NCBI RefSeq assembly: GCF_000783395.1
Contig: NZ_JSFK01000023.1
Location: 62,001 to 126,000, forward strand
Direction of reading: 5' to 3'
DNA from: Pseudomonas chlororaphis
Lineage (GTDB): Bacteria > Pseudomonadota > Gammaproteobacteria > Pseudomonadales > Pseudomonadaceae
DNA: 64,000 nt
Shown: in pieces, positions 50,273 to 63,400 of the stretch
Numbering within the stretch: the stretch's first letter is position 1
How the letters are laid out: every line of letters starts with the position of its first letter
Program-made: the position numbers and the translations under genes
Notes under the pieces: model-generated
The model's database searches: none
The model's input: the letters and a program-made list of their open reading frames with translations, nothing else
Told to the model about the DNA's origin: nothing

Positions 50273-51421
50273 TCAGGCCCCCGCCACATTGTTCACCGGA
50301 TCACCGATCACCACGCGGTCACCTTCTGCCAGACCGGAGTTGATCTGCACTTTGACGTTGTTGTTGATCCCGGTCTGCACGTTGCGCGACTGCGCGTGGC
50401 CCTTGGCGTCGAGCACCCGTACCGGGAAACTGCCGTCGGCATTGCGCGGGCCGAGCGCCGCCACCGGCACGGTCAGCACCGACTTGGCGGTGTCGAGGAC
50501 GATGCGCACCTGCGCGGTCATCGAGATGCGCAAACGATGGTCGGGGTTCGGCACCTCGAACAAGGCGTTGTAGAACACCGCGCTGCTTTGCTTCGGCGTA
50601 CCGGCGGGCGGCGTTTCAAGAAAGTTCTGTGGCGCCGGGTCCGTGCCGCGCAGTTTCGCGTAGTAACGTTTGTCCTCGCCGAGAATGGTGAAATACACCT
50701 CCTGCCCCGGGGCGATGTGAATCACATCGGCCTCGGAGACCTGCGCCTTGACCGTCATGGTGTCCAGATCCGCCAGTTTCAGCAGGACCGGCGCCAGTTG
50801 GCTGGCGATCACCGTTTGCCCTTCTTGAGTGACCACGCCGACCACATCGCCATCGATCGGCGCGACAATCCGCGTATACGCCAGATTGACCTTGGCGGTG
50901 TCGATCTGGATGTGCGCACTTTTGATCTGCGCGTCCAGCGACATCAGATTGGCCTGCTGCACCTGATAGTCCGACTCGGCGGTTTCAAAATCCTGGCGCG
51001 AGATCGACGCGTCGTCCTGCAGGTTCTTGTAGCGCTCATAGATTGCCTTGGTCTGCCTGAGCTGGGCTTGCGTGGCGCGTTTTTGCGCCTGCAGGTTCTC
51101 CTCATCGACCTGGGCCTGACGCAGGGTGTTCTGCAACACCAGCGGATCGATTTCCGCCAGCCACTGGCCCTTCTTTACCTTGTCGCCGACCTTGACCTTG
51201 AGCGACTTCAATTGCCCGGACACCTGCGCACCGACGTCCACTTGTTTGATGCCTTCGAGCAACCCGGTGGCCAGCACCGCGTTTTCAATATCACTGCGTT
51301 CAACCGGCGCGGTCAGGTATTGCGGCGCCTCGGCCGGTGCCTGCACCGCGTAGAACGCCAATCCCGCCACCGCAACCAACGCCAGACCCATACCGACTTT
51401 GCGCAACTTCGACTTTTCCAT
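50273..51421 (-). CDS. macA: MacA-type periplasmic adaptor
   Basis: The 382-aa membrane-fusion protein has an N-terminal anchor (VGMGLALVAVAGLAFYAVQ), a lipoyl/barrel-sandwich half motif (VGAQVSGQLKSLKVKVGDKVKKGQWLAEIDP), an alpha-hairpin coiled coil (about 95-165) and the second lipoyl half (IVAPIDGDVVGVVTQEGQTV). It links MacB to an outer-membrane channel. ATG at 51421 (MEKSKLRK) fits the family N-terminus; a TTG at 51433 is in frame. The synthetase stop lies 66 bp upstream with a hairpin between. Confidence 0.9.
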   Translation of the reverse strand: MEKSKLRKVGMGLALVAVAGLAFYAVQAPAEAPQYLTAPVERSDIENAVLATGLLEGIKQVDVGAQVSGQLKSLKVKVGDKVKKGQWLAEIDPLVLQNTLRQAQVDEENLQAQKRATQAQLRQTKAIYERYKNLQDDASISRQDFETAESDYQVQQANLMSLDAQIKSAHIQIDTAKVNLAYTRIVAPIDGDVVGVVTQEGQTVIASQLAPVLLKLADLDTMTVKAQVSEADVIHIAPGQEVYFTILGEDKRYYAKLRGTDPAPQNFLETPPAGTPKQSSAVFYNALFEVPNPDHRLRISMTAQVRIVLDTAKSVLTVPVAALGPRNADGSFPVRVLDAKGHAQSRNVQTGINNNVKVQINSGLAEGDRVVIGDPVNNVAGA

Positions 51422-51447
51422 AAATGACCACAAGTCCGTTCAGGGGT

Positions 51448-51470
51448 GAGCCCGGCCAGCGGCCGGGCTC
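51448..51470 (-). terminator. Intercistronic hairpin between synthetase and macA
   Basis: GAGCCCGGCC and GGCCGGGCTC form a perfect 10-bp stem with an AGC loop. No T-run follows on the minus strand, so it may attenuate or protect mRNA rather than terminate fully. Confidence 0.5.
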
Positions 51471-51487
51471 TGGTAGATAAACAACAA

Positions 51488-54400
51488 TCAGGAAACCACT
51501 TGCCCGGCCGGCACTTTCAGGCCGTCATGCCACCACGCCGCGAGACTGAAGACGTTGGGCGCCTTGAGAATCGTGAAGTGGTTGCCCGGCCCGTACCACA
51601 CCGCCAGATCGGCAACCTGCCGTTGCCAGCCCTCGACCATCGCCGCTTGCTCGCGCTGATTGCCCCAGGCATCCAGCGTCGGGTCATCGACCAGCGCCAG
51701 CCGCACCGGCCCGGTGTAGGCCCGTTGCGGTTGATAGACCGTGCGCAAAGCCGTGGCGAAGGTGCGCACCGGGCCGTGCATCGCCTGCGCTGACGAACGC
51801 GCAGACAACACACCGGCGCGCACCATGCCCTCGTGCAACAGGCGCATTTGCGTGGTGTCGTCAGCCTCGGCGAACGCCAGTGGATCGATGCCCAACGACT
51901 TGCCGCTGGACAATTGCAGCGTCTCGATCAAGCGTTTCAGTGCGGCAGTCGTGGTGTACGGTTTACCCGCCGTGCCGTTGCCGCCGGGGGCTTCGCTGTC
52001 GATCAGGGTCAACGACGCCACCTCTCGCCCGGCCGCCTGCAACTGCGCCGCCATGGCATGTGCGACCCAACCGCCGAACGAATGGCCGATCAGGTGCACC
52101 GGGCCTTGCGGATACAACTGTTCAACGGCTTGCAGATAACACCTCGCCGCCGCTTCCACCTGACTGTGCGGCACGCCGCTGCCATCGAGTCCGCGCGGTT
52201 GCAGACCAAAGATCGGCCATTCCGGGCCTAAGGCTTCGGTGAGGTGAATGAACCCGGTGACACTGTCGCCCGCCCCCGGCACGCAAAAGATCGGCGCATG
52301 CCCGGCGTGCCCGCTCTGGATCGTCAACACGGGTTGATAAGCCTGTGGTTGCGGGGCCTGCGCAGCGGCCATCGCCTGACTCAAGGCCTGGCCGAGTGCC
52401 TGGATATCCGGGTTTTTCATCATGCTACGGTGATCCCCCGGCACATCGATGCAGCGCAGCAAGTCGCTGGCGACTTTCTGCTCCCAGCCACGGGTCGGAC
52501 TCGGCTGTACCTGCCCCGGCATCAATCCCTGCGCGCGGAACAAGTGCACTGGCTGGCTGGCCGGGCTGACCCGGTAATGCGCCAGCGCCAGGCCATGAGC
52601 GGCCTCACGATCGAAGTAACTCCAGGCCTGCGCCGGCGTCAGTGCGGCCAGTTCCGGGTCGGGCAATTGCTGTTCGCAGCAGCGCTGGAACAGCTCGTCG
52701 AAGGCGATCAGTTCGACTTCAGCCTCAAGCTTCTCTACGTCGGCCAACGCTGGCAGCCCTTCTGCCCCCCGCATCTGCGAACGCGCGCGGCAGTGTTCAA
52801 GCAATTGACGCTTGTCGCGATGCGCGCCGCTCCAGCGGGTTTTATCCTGACTCGCAGGATGTGGCGCGTAGGTATCGAGCAGGCCGACAAACGCCACCGT
52901 CTCATCGAGACCGAGCAATTGCTGGGCGATTTCATACGCCAGCAAGCCACCAAACGACCACCCGGCCAGACGATACGGCCCATGCGGCTGCACCGCGCGG
53001 ATAATCCCGACCATCCGCGTGGCCATGCACTCAAGAGTGCGCAGTTGCGGCTGCCCCAACGGCACACCGGGCAAACCGTAAATCGGAAACTGCCCCTCGA
53101 TGTGCATCGCCAATGCCGGGAAATACACGTCCCGACCGCTGAATTCATGAATCAGGAACAGCGCATTGCCGCCCTCGCCCGGTCGCACCACGACCAGTCC
53201 TTCCGGATGTTCGGGCACTGCGCTGCGCTGACTGAGCAGCGCGGCCAGCGACTCGACACTCGGACGCTGGAACAGCTCCGCCAGCGTCACCTCCTGCCCC
53301 GCACGTTGCAGCAGGTTGACCAGACGAATCGCCAGCAGCGAATGCCCGCCCAATTCGAAGAAGTTGTCGTGGCGGCCGACCTGCTCGACCTTGAGCACCT
53401 CGCCCCATACCTGCGCGAGCAAGCTTTCGACTTCGCCTTGCGGCGCTTCGTAGCGGCGGCTGAGCACCGCGTCCAGGCCCGGTGCCGGCAGCGCCTGCCG
53501 TTCAATCTTGCCGTTGGGACTCAACGGCAGAACCTCGAGCGCAACAAACGCGCCCGGCACCATGTACTCGGGCAACTGCTCGAGGATGAACGCGCGCAGC
53601 GTGTCGATAGCCGGTGCAGCGCTGCCCTCGCACACAGTGAAATACGCCACCAGACGCTCGTCGCGCATCAGCACCACTGCTTCGCGCACATCCGGATGCT
53701 GGATCAACCGCGCTTCGATTTCACCGAGTTCCAGACGCAAGCCGTGCAGCTTGACCTGGAAGTCGTCGCGCCCGAGGAATTCGAGGTTGCCGTCAGCGCG
53801 GTACCGCACCAGATCGCCGGTGCGGTACAGGCGATCACCGGCCACAAACGGACTGTCGATAAAGCGCTCGGCCTGCATCTGCGGCAACCCCATATAACCG
53901 CGCGCCACGCCGATGCCGCCAATATGCAACTGGCCAATGACGCCGAGCGGCACCGGTTGGTCATGCGCATCGAGGACATACAGGCGGGTGTTACAAATGG
54001 CTTTGCCGATCGGCAATTCCGACGTTGGCACCGGCATGTGCGGTTCCAGTGTCCATGCCGTGCTGTCGACCGTGGCTTCGGTCGGGCCATACACGTTATG
54101 CAGGCGCACCCACGGCAGTTGCTGGCGCACCGCAGCGGCCAGCGCCGCCGTGAGTTCGCCGCCACCACAGAAAATGTCGGTGAGGCTGGTGCACTCACTG
54201 ACCTCCTGCAGTTCAACAAACTGCTGCAACAGCGCCGGCACAAACTTGACCACGGTAATCCGTTGCTGACGAATCAGTTGTGCCAGATACGCCGGTTCCC
54301 GATGGCCGCCCGGTCGTGCCAGCACCAGACGCACACCGGCCGTCAGCGGCCAGAAGAACTCCCACACTGAACCATCGAAACTGAATGGCGCTTTCTGCAA

Positions 54401-57400
54401 CAACGCGCTCTCCGGGGTCGGCGGGCAGATCTGCGATCCCCAATGCATCAGATTGCACAAGCCCCGATGTTCGAGCATCACGCCTTTTGGCGTACCGGTC
54501 GAACCTGAGGTGTAGATCATGTACGCCAGATTCGCAGGGGTCAGGCCAGGCACCTGCGGATTGCCCTCCGATTGCGCGTGCCAGCTGCATTGGTCAAAGT
54601 CGATCACAGCGACGTCGGTCCCGGCAAACAGCGATCGGGTGGCCGTGTGGACCAGCACTGCCACCGGCGCGCAGTCCTTGAGCATAAAGTCGAGGCGCTC
54701 CGCCGGGTAAGCCGGATCCAGCGGCACGTAGGCGCCACCGGCCTTGAGAATGCCGAGCAGCCCGACCACCAGATCGAGTCCGCGTTCGACGCACAGCGCC
54801 ACCCGCGCATCCGGGCCCACGCCCTGCTCGCGCAGGTGATGCGCGAGGCGGTTGGCGCGGGTATTCAGCTCGTGATAGGTCAGGCTCTGTTCGCCCGACT
54901 GCACGGCGATGGCGTCCGGCTGACGCTGCACCTGCGCTTCGAACAGGCTCTGGATCGGTTGTTCGACCGGGCAATCAACTGCCGTCGCATTGAAGTCGCC
55001 GAGCAAGCGCTGCTGTTCATCCGCCGCAAGCAGATTGACCTGCGCCAACACCGCTTGGTCATCGGTGACCAGCGCCGTCAGCAAGCGCTGCAAGTAACCG
55101 GTAAAACGCCGCACGGTCGACTCATCGAACAGCGCGGTGGCGTAGCGCAGCGAGCCGCGAACTCCGTGCTGGCTTTCGCCCAGACTCAGCGACAGGTCGA
55201 ACTTCACAAAGTGATTTTCCCCGGCCACGCCTTCCAGCGTAAGGCCGCCCAGTGCCAGGGCTGGCGCCACGCTGCTATCCCAGCTCAGCAGCGTCTGGAA
55301 CAACGGTGTGTGGGAAAGGCTGCGCAGCGGCCGGGTGATTTCCACCACGTGTTCGAACGGCAGATCCTGATGCGCCTGTGCCGCCAGGGTCTGGGCCTTG
55401 ACCCGCGCCAGCAGCGCCGCACCGGTCAGATCGCCCGAGGTATCGATGCGCAACGCAAGGGTGTTGACGAACATGCCGATCAACCCTTCGATTTCGGCGC
55501 GGGTACGGTTGGCCACCGGCGAGCCAATGACCACATCGGACTGCCCGGACAGGCGCGCGAGCAACATTGCCCAGGCGCTCATGATCACCATGTACGGCGT
55601 CACGCCGTGGCGCTGACACAACGCCTTGAGACCGGCGCTGGTCTGCGCATCCAGCTCGATCTCGACACTGCCGCCGTGATGATCCTGTTGTGCCGGACGC
55701 GGGCGGTCGGTTGGCAGGCTCAACAATGCCGGGGCGCCGGCCAGGGTCTGCTGCCAGTAATCACTCTGGCGCTGCAACACCTCACCGCTGAGCCAGCGCC
55801 GCTGCCACACTGCGTAGTCGGCGTATTGCAAGGCCAGCGCTGGCAGTGGATCTGCCTCGCCATGACTGAACGCCTGATACAGCGCCATCAATTCACGGGT
55901 CAGCACACCCATCGACCAGCCGTCGGAGATGATGTGGTGCATCGTCAGCAACAGCACATGGTGCTCATCGGCCAGACGCACCAACCGTCCGCGAATCAAC
56001 GGACCGTCCTGCAAATTGAACGGTCCGCGCGCTTCAGTTTCGATCAGCGCACGCAAGGCCTCGTCGGTCTGCGGCTGTTGTCGCCAATCCTCTTCAATCA
56101 GCGGCAGGCCACTGTCGACCGGGGCAATCAGCACCTGCGCTTCATCGTTCAATTGTGCGAAACGACTGCGCAGGGTTTCGTGACGCGCGACGATCCGCGC
56201 CAATGCCCGTTGCAGGGCCACGGCGTCGAGTCGACCACGCAAATGCAGGCCCATAGGAATGTTGTAGGCGGTATTGCCGCCGTCCATCTGCGCGAGGAAC
56301 CACAAGCGTTGCTGGGCGAAGGACAACGGCAGCGCCTGATCGCGCGGCGCCGGCAGAATCTCCGGCAAGTGGCTGCGTTCGGCCTGACTCAACACCTCGG
56401 CGACCGCCGTCAGTTCCGGGTTGGCAAACAGATCGGCCAGCGCCAGTTCCACACCCAATTGCTGGCGCACCTGGGAGAGCATGCGCATGGCCAGCAATGA
56501 ATGGCCGCCCAGTTCGAAGAAGTTGTCATGGCGCCCAACCTGTTCGACCTGCAACACCTCGGCCCAGACCCGCGCCAGGCTCGCTTCCAGTGGATTGGCC
56601 GGTGCCTCATAGACCCGACTGAGCAGCGCCTCCTGCGTCGGTGCCGGCAGCGCCTTGCGGTCGACCTTGCCGTTGTTGTTCAGCGGCAATACCTCGAGCT
56701 GCACCCACGCCGTCGGCAGCATGTATTCCGGCAGACGGGCATGCAGTTGCGCGTGCAGTCCGGCGCTGTCCAACAGTCCCTCATGCGCCGTGTAGTACGC
56801 CACCAGACGCGGGGCGTCCTGACCGTCACGGCGCGCCAGCACCACCGCCTCCTTGATGCCCGGGCAATTGAGCAAACGGTTTTCGATTTCTCCCAGCTCG
56901 ATACGGAAACCGCGAATCTTCACCTGATCGTCGTTACGCCCGATGCAGTCGAGTTGCCCCGGCGCCAGCCAGCGCGCGAGGTCACCGGTGCGATAGAGCA
57001 ACGCGCCCGGCGTCTCGCTGAACGGATCGCGGAGGAATTTCTCGGCGGTCAGGTCCGGCCGGTTCAGGTAACCCAACGCCACGCCCTGCCCACCGATGTA
57101 CAGCTCGCCGGTGACGCCCATCGGCACCGGTTGCTGATACGCGTCGAGCACGTACACCTGCGTGTTGCCGATCGGTCCGCCAATCGGCACGCTCTCGGCG
57201 TCGTCTGCCACTTCCTGCACTTCGAACGTGGTGGCGTAGGTGGTGGTTTCGGTCGGGCCGTAGCAATGCACGATGCGCAATGCCGGAGCCTCGGCCAAGA
57301 GACGACGGAACGCCGCCGGATCACCACGTTCACCGCCACACAAGAGGATGCGCAAGCCTTTGAGCGCCTGCGGAATCAGTTGCACGTACTGGTTGAACAG

Positions 57401-60400
57401 CGCCGTGGTGACGAACAGGATCGTCGCGCCACTGGCACGCAGTTCGCGGCCGAAGGCATTCGGATCGAGCAAGGTTTGATGGTCAATGATCACCACGCGA
57501 CCGCCATTGAGCAGCGGCCCCCAGATGTCCATGGTGCTGGCATCGAACGCCGGGGTCGAGGCGAAGACCACCCGATCCTGCGCATTGAAATCAGCGTAAC
57601 CGTTGTTGATCACCAAGCGGCCGATGCCCCGGTGCGCCACCATCACCCCTTTCGGCGTGCCGGTGGAACCGGAGGTGTACATGATGTACGCCAGCGTTTC
57701 GGAGGACTGCAGCAGGTTCGGGTTGTGCGTCGGCTGGCCGTTGAGGGTAAGCGTGTCCAGATCGACACGCGGCGCGACGTAGTCGATGACCTCACTGCTC
57801 AAGGTCAACAGCGCCACCGCCCGGCAATCCTCGACCATGAACGCCTGACGCTCGCTCGGCGCATTGATGTCCAGCGGCACATAGGCCGCCGCGCATTTGG
57901 CAATCGCCAGTTGCGCGACCAGCAGTTCCAGCGAACGTGGCAGCAGAATCGCCACGTGATCGCCCGGTTGCACTCCGTGAGCTATCAGGTGATGGGCCAG
58001 ACGGTTGGCCTGAGCGTTCAGCTCAAAGTAGCTGAGCCAATGTGCGCCATGCACCGCCGCCACAGCTTTGGGATGCGCGGCGGCCTGCTGTTGGAAAATC
58101 CCGTGCACGGTCAGCGTTTGCGGGTAGTCACGCGCGGTGGCGTTGAAGTCGTACAGCAAGCGCTGGCGCTCGTCGTTTGCCAGCAATGGCACACGTTCCA
58201 GCACCGTTTGATCATCGGCAACCATCGCGTCGAGCAGACGTTCGAAGTAGCCGATGTAACGCTTGATCGTCAGCGCATCGAACAGCGCCGTGGCGTAGTT
58301 CAGCGTGCCACGAATCACCCCGTTGACCTCACCCAGTGTCAGCGTCAGATCAAACTTGGCGACCTCGCCCGGCCCGGCCACGCCCTCCAGGGTCAACTCG
58401 CCCAGCGCCAGTTGCGGGCCGACGCTGCTGTCCCAGCTCAGCGTGGTCTGGAACAACGGGCTGTGCGCCAGACTGCGCACCGGTCGGGCGATTTCCACCA
58501 CCTGCTCGAACGGCAGGTCCTGGTGCGCCTGCGCCTCAAGTGTCCGCGCCTTGACCCGTGCCAGCAGCGCTTCGACGCTCGGTGCGCCCGAGGTGTCGAT
58601 GCGCACGGCCAGCGTATTGACGAACATGCCGATCAGGCCTTCGACTTCAGCGCGGCTGCGGTTCGCCACCGGCGCGCCGATCACCACATCGGACTGCCCG
58701 GACAGACGACTCATCAGCATCGCCCAGGCACTCATCAGGGTCATGAACAGGGTCGCGCCGTGACGCTGGCTCAGCGCTTTGAGGCCGGTACTCAGGTGCT
58801 CGTCCAACCGCACTTCGACGTGGCTGCCGGCATAGTCCTGTTGTGCCGGTCGCGGACGATCGGTGGGCAGCGTCAACAAGGCCGGCGCGCCGTCGAGGGT
58901 CTGCTGCCAGTAGTCGCTTTGCCGCTGCAGCACGTCACCGCTGAGCCACTGACGTTGCCACACCGCGTAGTCGCCGTATTGCAGGGTCAGTGGCGGCAGC
59001 GGATCAGGCTGACCGTGGCTGAACGCTTGATACAACGCCATCAACTCAGCAGTCAGCACGCCCATCGACCAGCCATCGGCAACGATGTGATGCACAGTCA
59101 ACAGCAACACATGGTGATCGTCGGCCAAGCGCACCAACCGCCCGCGAATCAACGGATCGTTGTGCAGATCAAACGCTGTCGAGGCTTCCTGCGCCATCAA
59201 TCCCTGCACGGAGTGCTCAGCTTGCAAGTCTTCACGTAGGTCTTCCACGCGCAAGAGCAAACCGCTGTCGACCGGGGCAATCGACACCTGCGCGCCGTCG
59301 TCGAGGCTGATGAAACGGCTGCGCAAGGTTTCGTGACGGGCAACGATCCGTGCCAGCGCCGCTTGCAGGGCATCAACGTGGAGGTGGCCGCGCAGGCGCA
59401 AGCCGAGGGGAATGTTGTACGCCGAGTTGCCACCCGTCATCTGCGCCAGGAACCACAGGCGTTGCTGGGCGAAGGACATCGGCAACGGTTGATCACGCGG
59501 TGCCGGCACAATGTCCGCTAGCGCGCTGCGCCCGGCGCGATTCAATACTTCAGCGACTGCGCTCAATTGCGCGTCGGCAAACAGATCACTCAGCGCCAGT
59601 TCGACGCCGAGGCGCTGACGGATCAGTGAGACCACGCGCATCGCCAACAGCGAATGACCGCCGAGTTCGAAGAAGTGATCGTGACGGCCGACCTGCCCGA
59701 CTTGCAGCACTTCGGCCCAGATCTGCGCCAGTGCGGTTTCCAGTTGGCCTTGTGGTGCTGTGTATTCGCGGCTGAGTAACGTAGCGTCGTCAGGCTTGGG
59801 CAAGGCTTTGCGATCAACCTTGCCATTGTTGTTCAGCGGCAACCTATCCAGTTGCACCCACGCCGACGGCACCATGTATTCCGGCAGTCGTGCTTGCAAC
59901 TGCTTGTGTAGCCCGGCGCTGTCCAGCTGTTCAGCGTGAGCGGTGTAATACGCCACCAGACGCGTGGTTTGTTGACTGTCCTGGCGAGCCAGCACAACCG
60001 CTTCCTTGACCCCGGCACAGCTGAGCAGGTGGTTTTCGATTTCGCCCAACTCGATACGGAAGCCGCGAATCTTCACCTGATCGTCGTTCCGTCCGATGCA
60101 ATCGAGTTGCCCCGGCGCCAGCCAACGCGCGAGGTCGCCCGTACGGTACAGAAGCGCGCCGGGTTTATCGCTGAATGGATCGCGAAGGAATTTCTCGGCA
60201 GTCAGATCCGGCCGGTTCAGATAGCCCAGCGCCACACCCTCACCGCCGATATACAACTCACCGGTCACGCCCATCGGCACCGGTTGTTGATGGGCATTTA
60301 ACAGGTAAACCTGCGTGTTGCCGATCGGCCCGCCAATCGGCACGCTCTCGGCGTTTTTCGAGACTTCGCGCACCTCAAAGGTGGTCGCGTATGTGGTGGT

Positions 60401-63400
60401 TTCGGTCGGACCGTAGCAGTGCACGATACGCAGCGCTGGCGCCTCGGCCAGCAACTGCCGGAACGCCGCTGGATCGCCCCGCTCGCCGCCACACAACAGC
60501 ATACGCAAGCCTTTGAGCGCCTGCGGAATCAGTTGCACGTACTGGTTGAACAGCGCGGTGGTGACGAACAGGATCGTCGCCCCGCGAGCACTCAATTCAC
60601 AGCCGAAAGCGTTCGGGTCGAGCAGCGTCTGATGGTCGATGACCACGACGCGACCGCCATTGAGCAATGGCCCCCAGATGTCCATGGTGCTGGCGTCGAA
60701 CGCTGGATTGGAGGCAAACACCACCCGATCCTGCGGGTTGAAATCGGCATAACCGTTGTTGATCACCAACCGGCCGATGCCTCGGTGCGGCACCATCACG
60801 CCTTTCGGTGTGCCCGTGGAACCGGAGGTGTACATGATGTACGCCAGCGATTCCGAGGTTTGCGAAAGGCTCGGGTTTTGCGTTGATTGCTCATCCAGCG
60901 ACAACGTATCCAGATCGATGCGCCGGACCGCGTTGTCGATGACTTCACCGCTCAAGGTCAACAATGCCACAGCCTGGCAGTCATCGACCATGAACGACTG
61001 CCGCTCGCTCGGCGCGTGGATGTCCAGCGGCACATAGGCCGCCGCGCACTTGGCGATTGCCAGTTGTGCGACCAGCAGCGTCAGCGAGCGTGGCAACAAT
61101 ATAGCCACGTGGTCGCCCGGCTGGACGCCTTGCGCGATCAACTGATGGGCCAGACGGTTGGCCTGCGCATTGAGTTCAAAGTAACTCAACGATTGCTCAC
61201 CGTGCACCGCAGCCACCGCTTGCGGTTGTGCCGCCACTTGCCCCTCAAACAACGCGTGCACTGTCAGCGCCTGCGGATACTCGCGTTGTGTGGCGTTGAA
61301 CTCGACCAGTAACTGATGACGTTCTTCGGCGCTGACTACCGACAACCGATCAAAGCCCGCGTGCGGCGTGTGCTCCAGCGCGTTCAGCAAAGTCATCAAT
61401 GCACCCTGCATGTACCCGCAGATTCGCTGTGCATCAATCCCCGCCCCGGCCAATACCTTCAAGCCGAAATCCTCGCCGAGATCATCAACGCTGAGGGTCA
61501 GGCGATAGTTGGTGTGTTCCTCGGCATCGAGCAATTGCATGCCGTGCCACGCCGCTTGCACCTCGGCGGATATCGGCCCGACCGGGGCGCTGTGACGATA
61601 GTTGAGCAGCGTGCTGAACAGCGGCGTGCCCGCCGGCATCGCGCTGCATTGCTGCACCTGCGCCAGTTGCGCATGCTCGTGGGCGAGCAACTGACTTAGG
61701 CGTTCGTGGGTCGCCAGCGCCGCCCCTTTGACACTGTGCGCGTTGAGTTCGATGCACAGCGGCAAGGTGTTGATGAACACCCCAAGCGCGCGTTCCGAGC
61801 CTTCACCGCCCTGCAATCTCCCGAGTAAGACGGTGCCGAAGACCACGGCGTCGCGCCCGGACAATTGCCCCAGCACCTGCGCCCAGGCGAGGTGCATCAG
61901 GCTGGCGGCGCTGACACCCAAGCGCCGTGCCTGTTGCCGCACGCTGTGGCTGAGTGTGTTTTCCAGCGTCAACTGCGCTTTTTGCGCGGGGCCGTCATGG
62001 GCCAGATTCTGACCATAGGGCAAAGTCGGCTCATCGATCGCGCCGAGCATTTCGCGGAAGAAGCTTTGGTGCTCTTGCGCGCTCAGCCCGGCGCGGGTGT
62101 GCGCCACGTAATTGCGATACGGCACCGGCTCGCTCAGTTGCCCGGCATTGCCCAGCAGAAACGCCTGCATCTCGTGCTGCAACACCTCGAGCGCCACGTG
62201 ATCCATGACCAAATGATGGAACAGCAACAACGCCACCACCCGTTGATTGACGGCATCACGGCTGTACACCACGCGCATCAGCGGCGCCTCGGTGACGGGC
62301 ATGCGGTAGTTGTCGATGGTGAAGCGGTCACGCAACTGGCTCAGCGCATCGCCCGCTTCGGCATCAAGTGCCAAAGCCTCGCAGCTCAGCGAAGCCTGAC
62401 GCCAGACCACTTGCACCGGCTCTTCAAGGCCCTCCCAGAACAGCGACGTGCGCAGAATGTCATGGCGCTCGATCACTTGTTGCAGTGCGTCGGTGAAGGC
62501 TTGCAGACGCGGTTCATCAGCGAAGGCAAACTGCGCCTGCAGCACATACGGATCACCCTGCGCAGCCGAAAGATGATGGAACAGAATGCCGGTCTGCAAA
62601 GGTGCCAGCGGGTAGATGTCCTGAACATTGCGCGCGCCGCCGGGGATACTCGCAATGATGCGGTCAATCGTCGATTGATCCAGCGCCACCAGTGGCAGCA
62701 AATCAGGCGTGATGCGTGCGCAATCGGCGGGAACAAGATTGGCCGGCACCGCTGCCACAGGCTCTCCGCCCACCGCCGCTGCCAATGCGGCCAGCGTCGG
62801 TTGGCCGAACAGCACACGGATATCCGCCGACAGGCCGGCCCGGCGCATGCGCGCAACCAGATTGACCGCCAGCAGCGAGTGGCCGCCCAGCTCGAAGAAA
62901 TGATCAAAGCGCCCGACCCGCTCGACCTTCAGCAACTCGGCCCAGATACCGGCAATGACGGTTTCGACTTCACCGACCGGGGCTTCATACTCGCGGGTCA
63001 GCAGCGCCGACTGGTCAGGGGCCGGCAAGGCTTGGCGATCCAGTTTGCCGTTGGGGGTCAGGGGCAAGGCCTGCAAATGCACAAACACGGCAGGCACCAT
63101 GTAATCCGGCAGATGCGTGAGCAATTGGCTTCGCAACTGATCGTTCTCAAAACACTCGCCGCTGTAGTACGCCACCAAGCGCTGATCGCCCGGCACGTCT
63201 TCACGAGCGAGCACGGCAGCTTCACGCACGCCGTCGACGCGCGCCAGATGCGCCTGGATCTCACCCAGCTCAATACGCAAACCACGGATCTTGACCTGAT
63301 CGTCATTGCGCCCCAGGTACTCGATGTTGCCATCGGCCAGATACCGAGCGACGTCGCCGGTGCGGTACAAACGCGCGCCGGGCTGATCATTGAACGGATC

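Noticed and set aside
52244..54370. Long plus-strand frames opposite the synthetase (also 54572-56500 and 56501-59239)
   Set aside because: Antisense frames of a GC-rich NRPS gene; composition (His, Gln, Arg) is that of shadow frames and there are no motifs.
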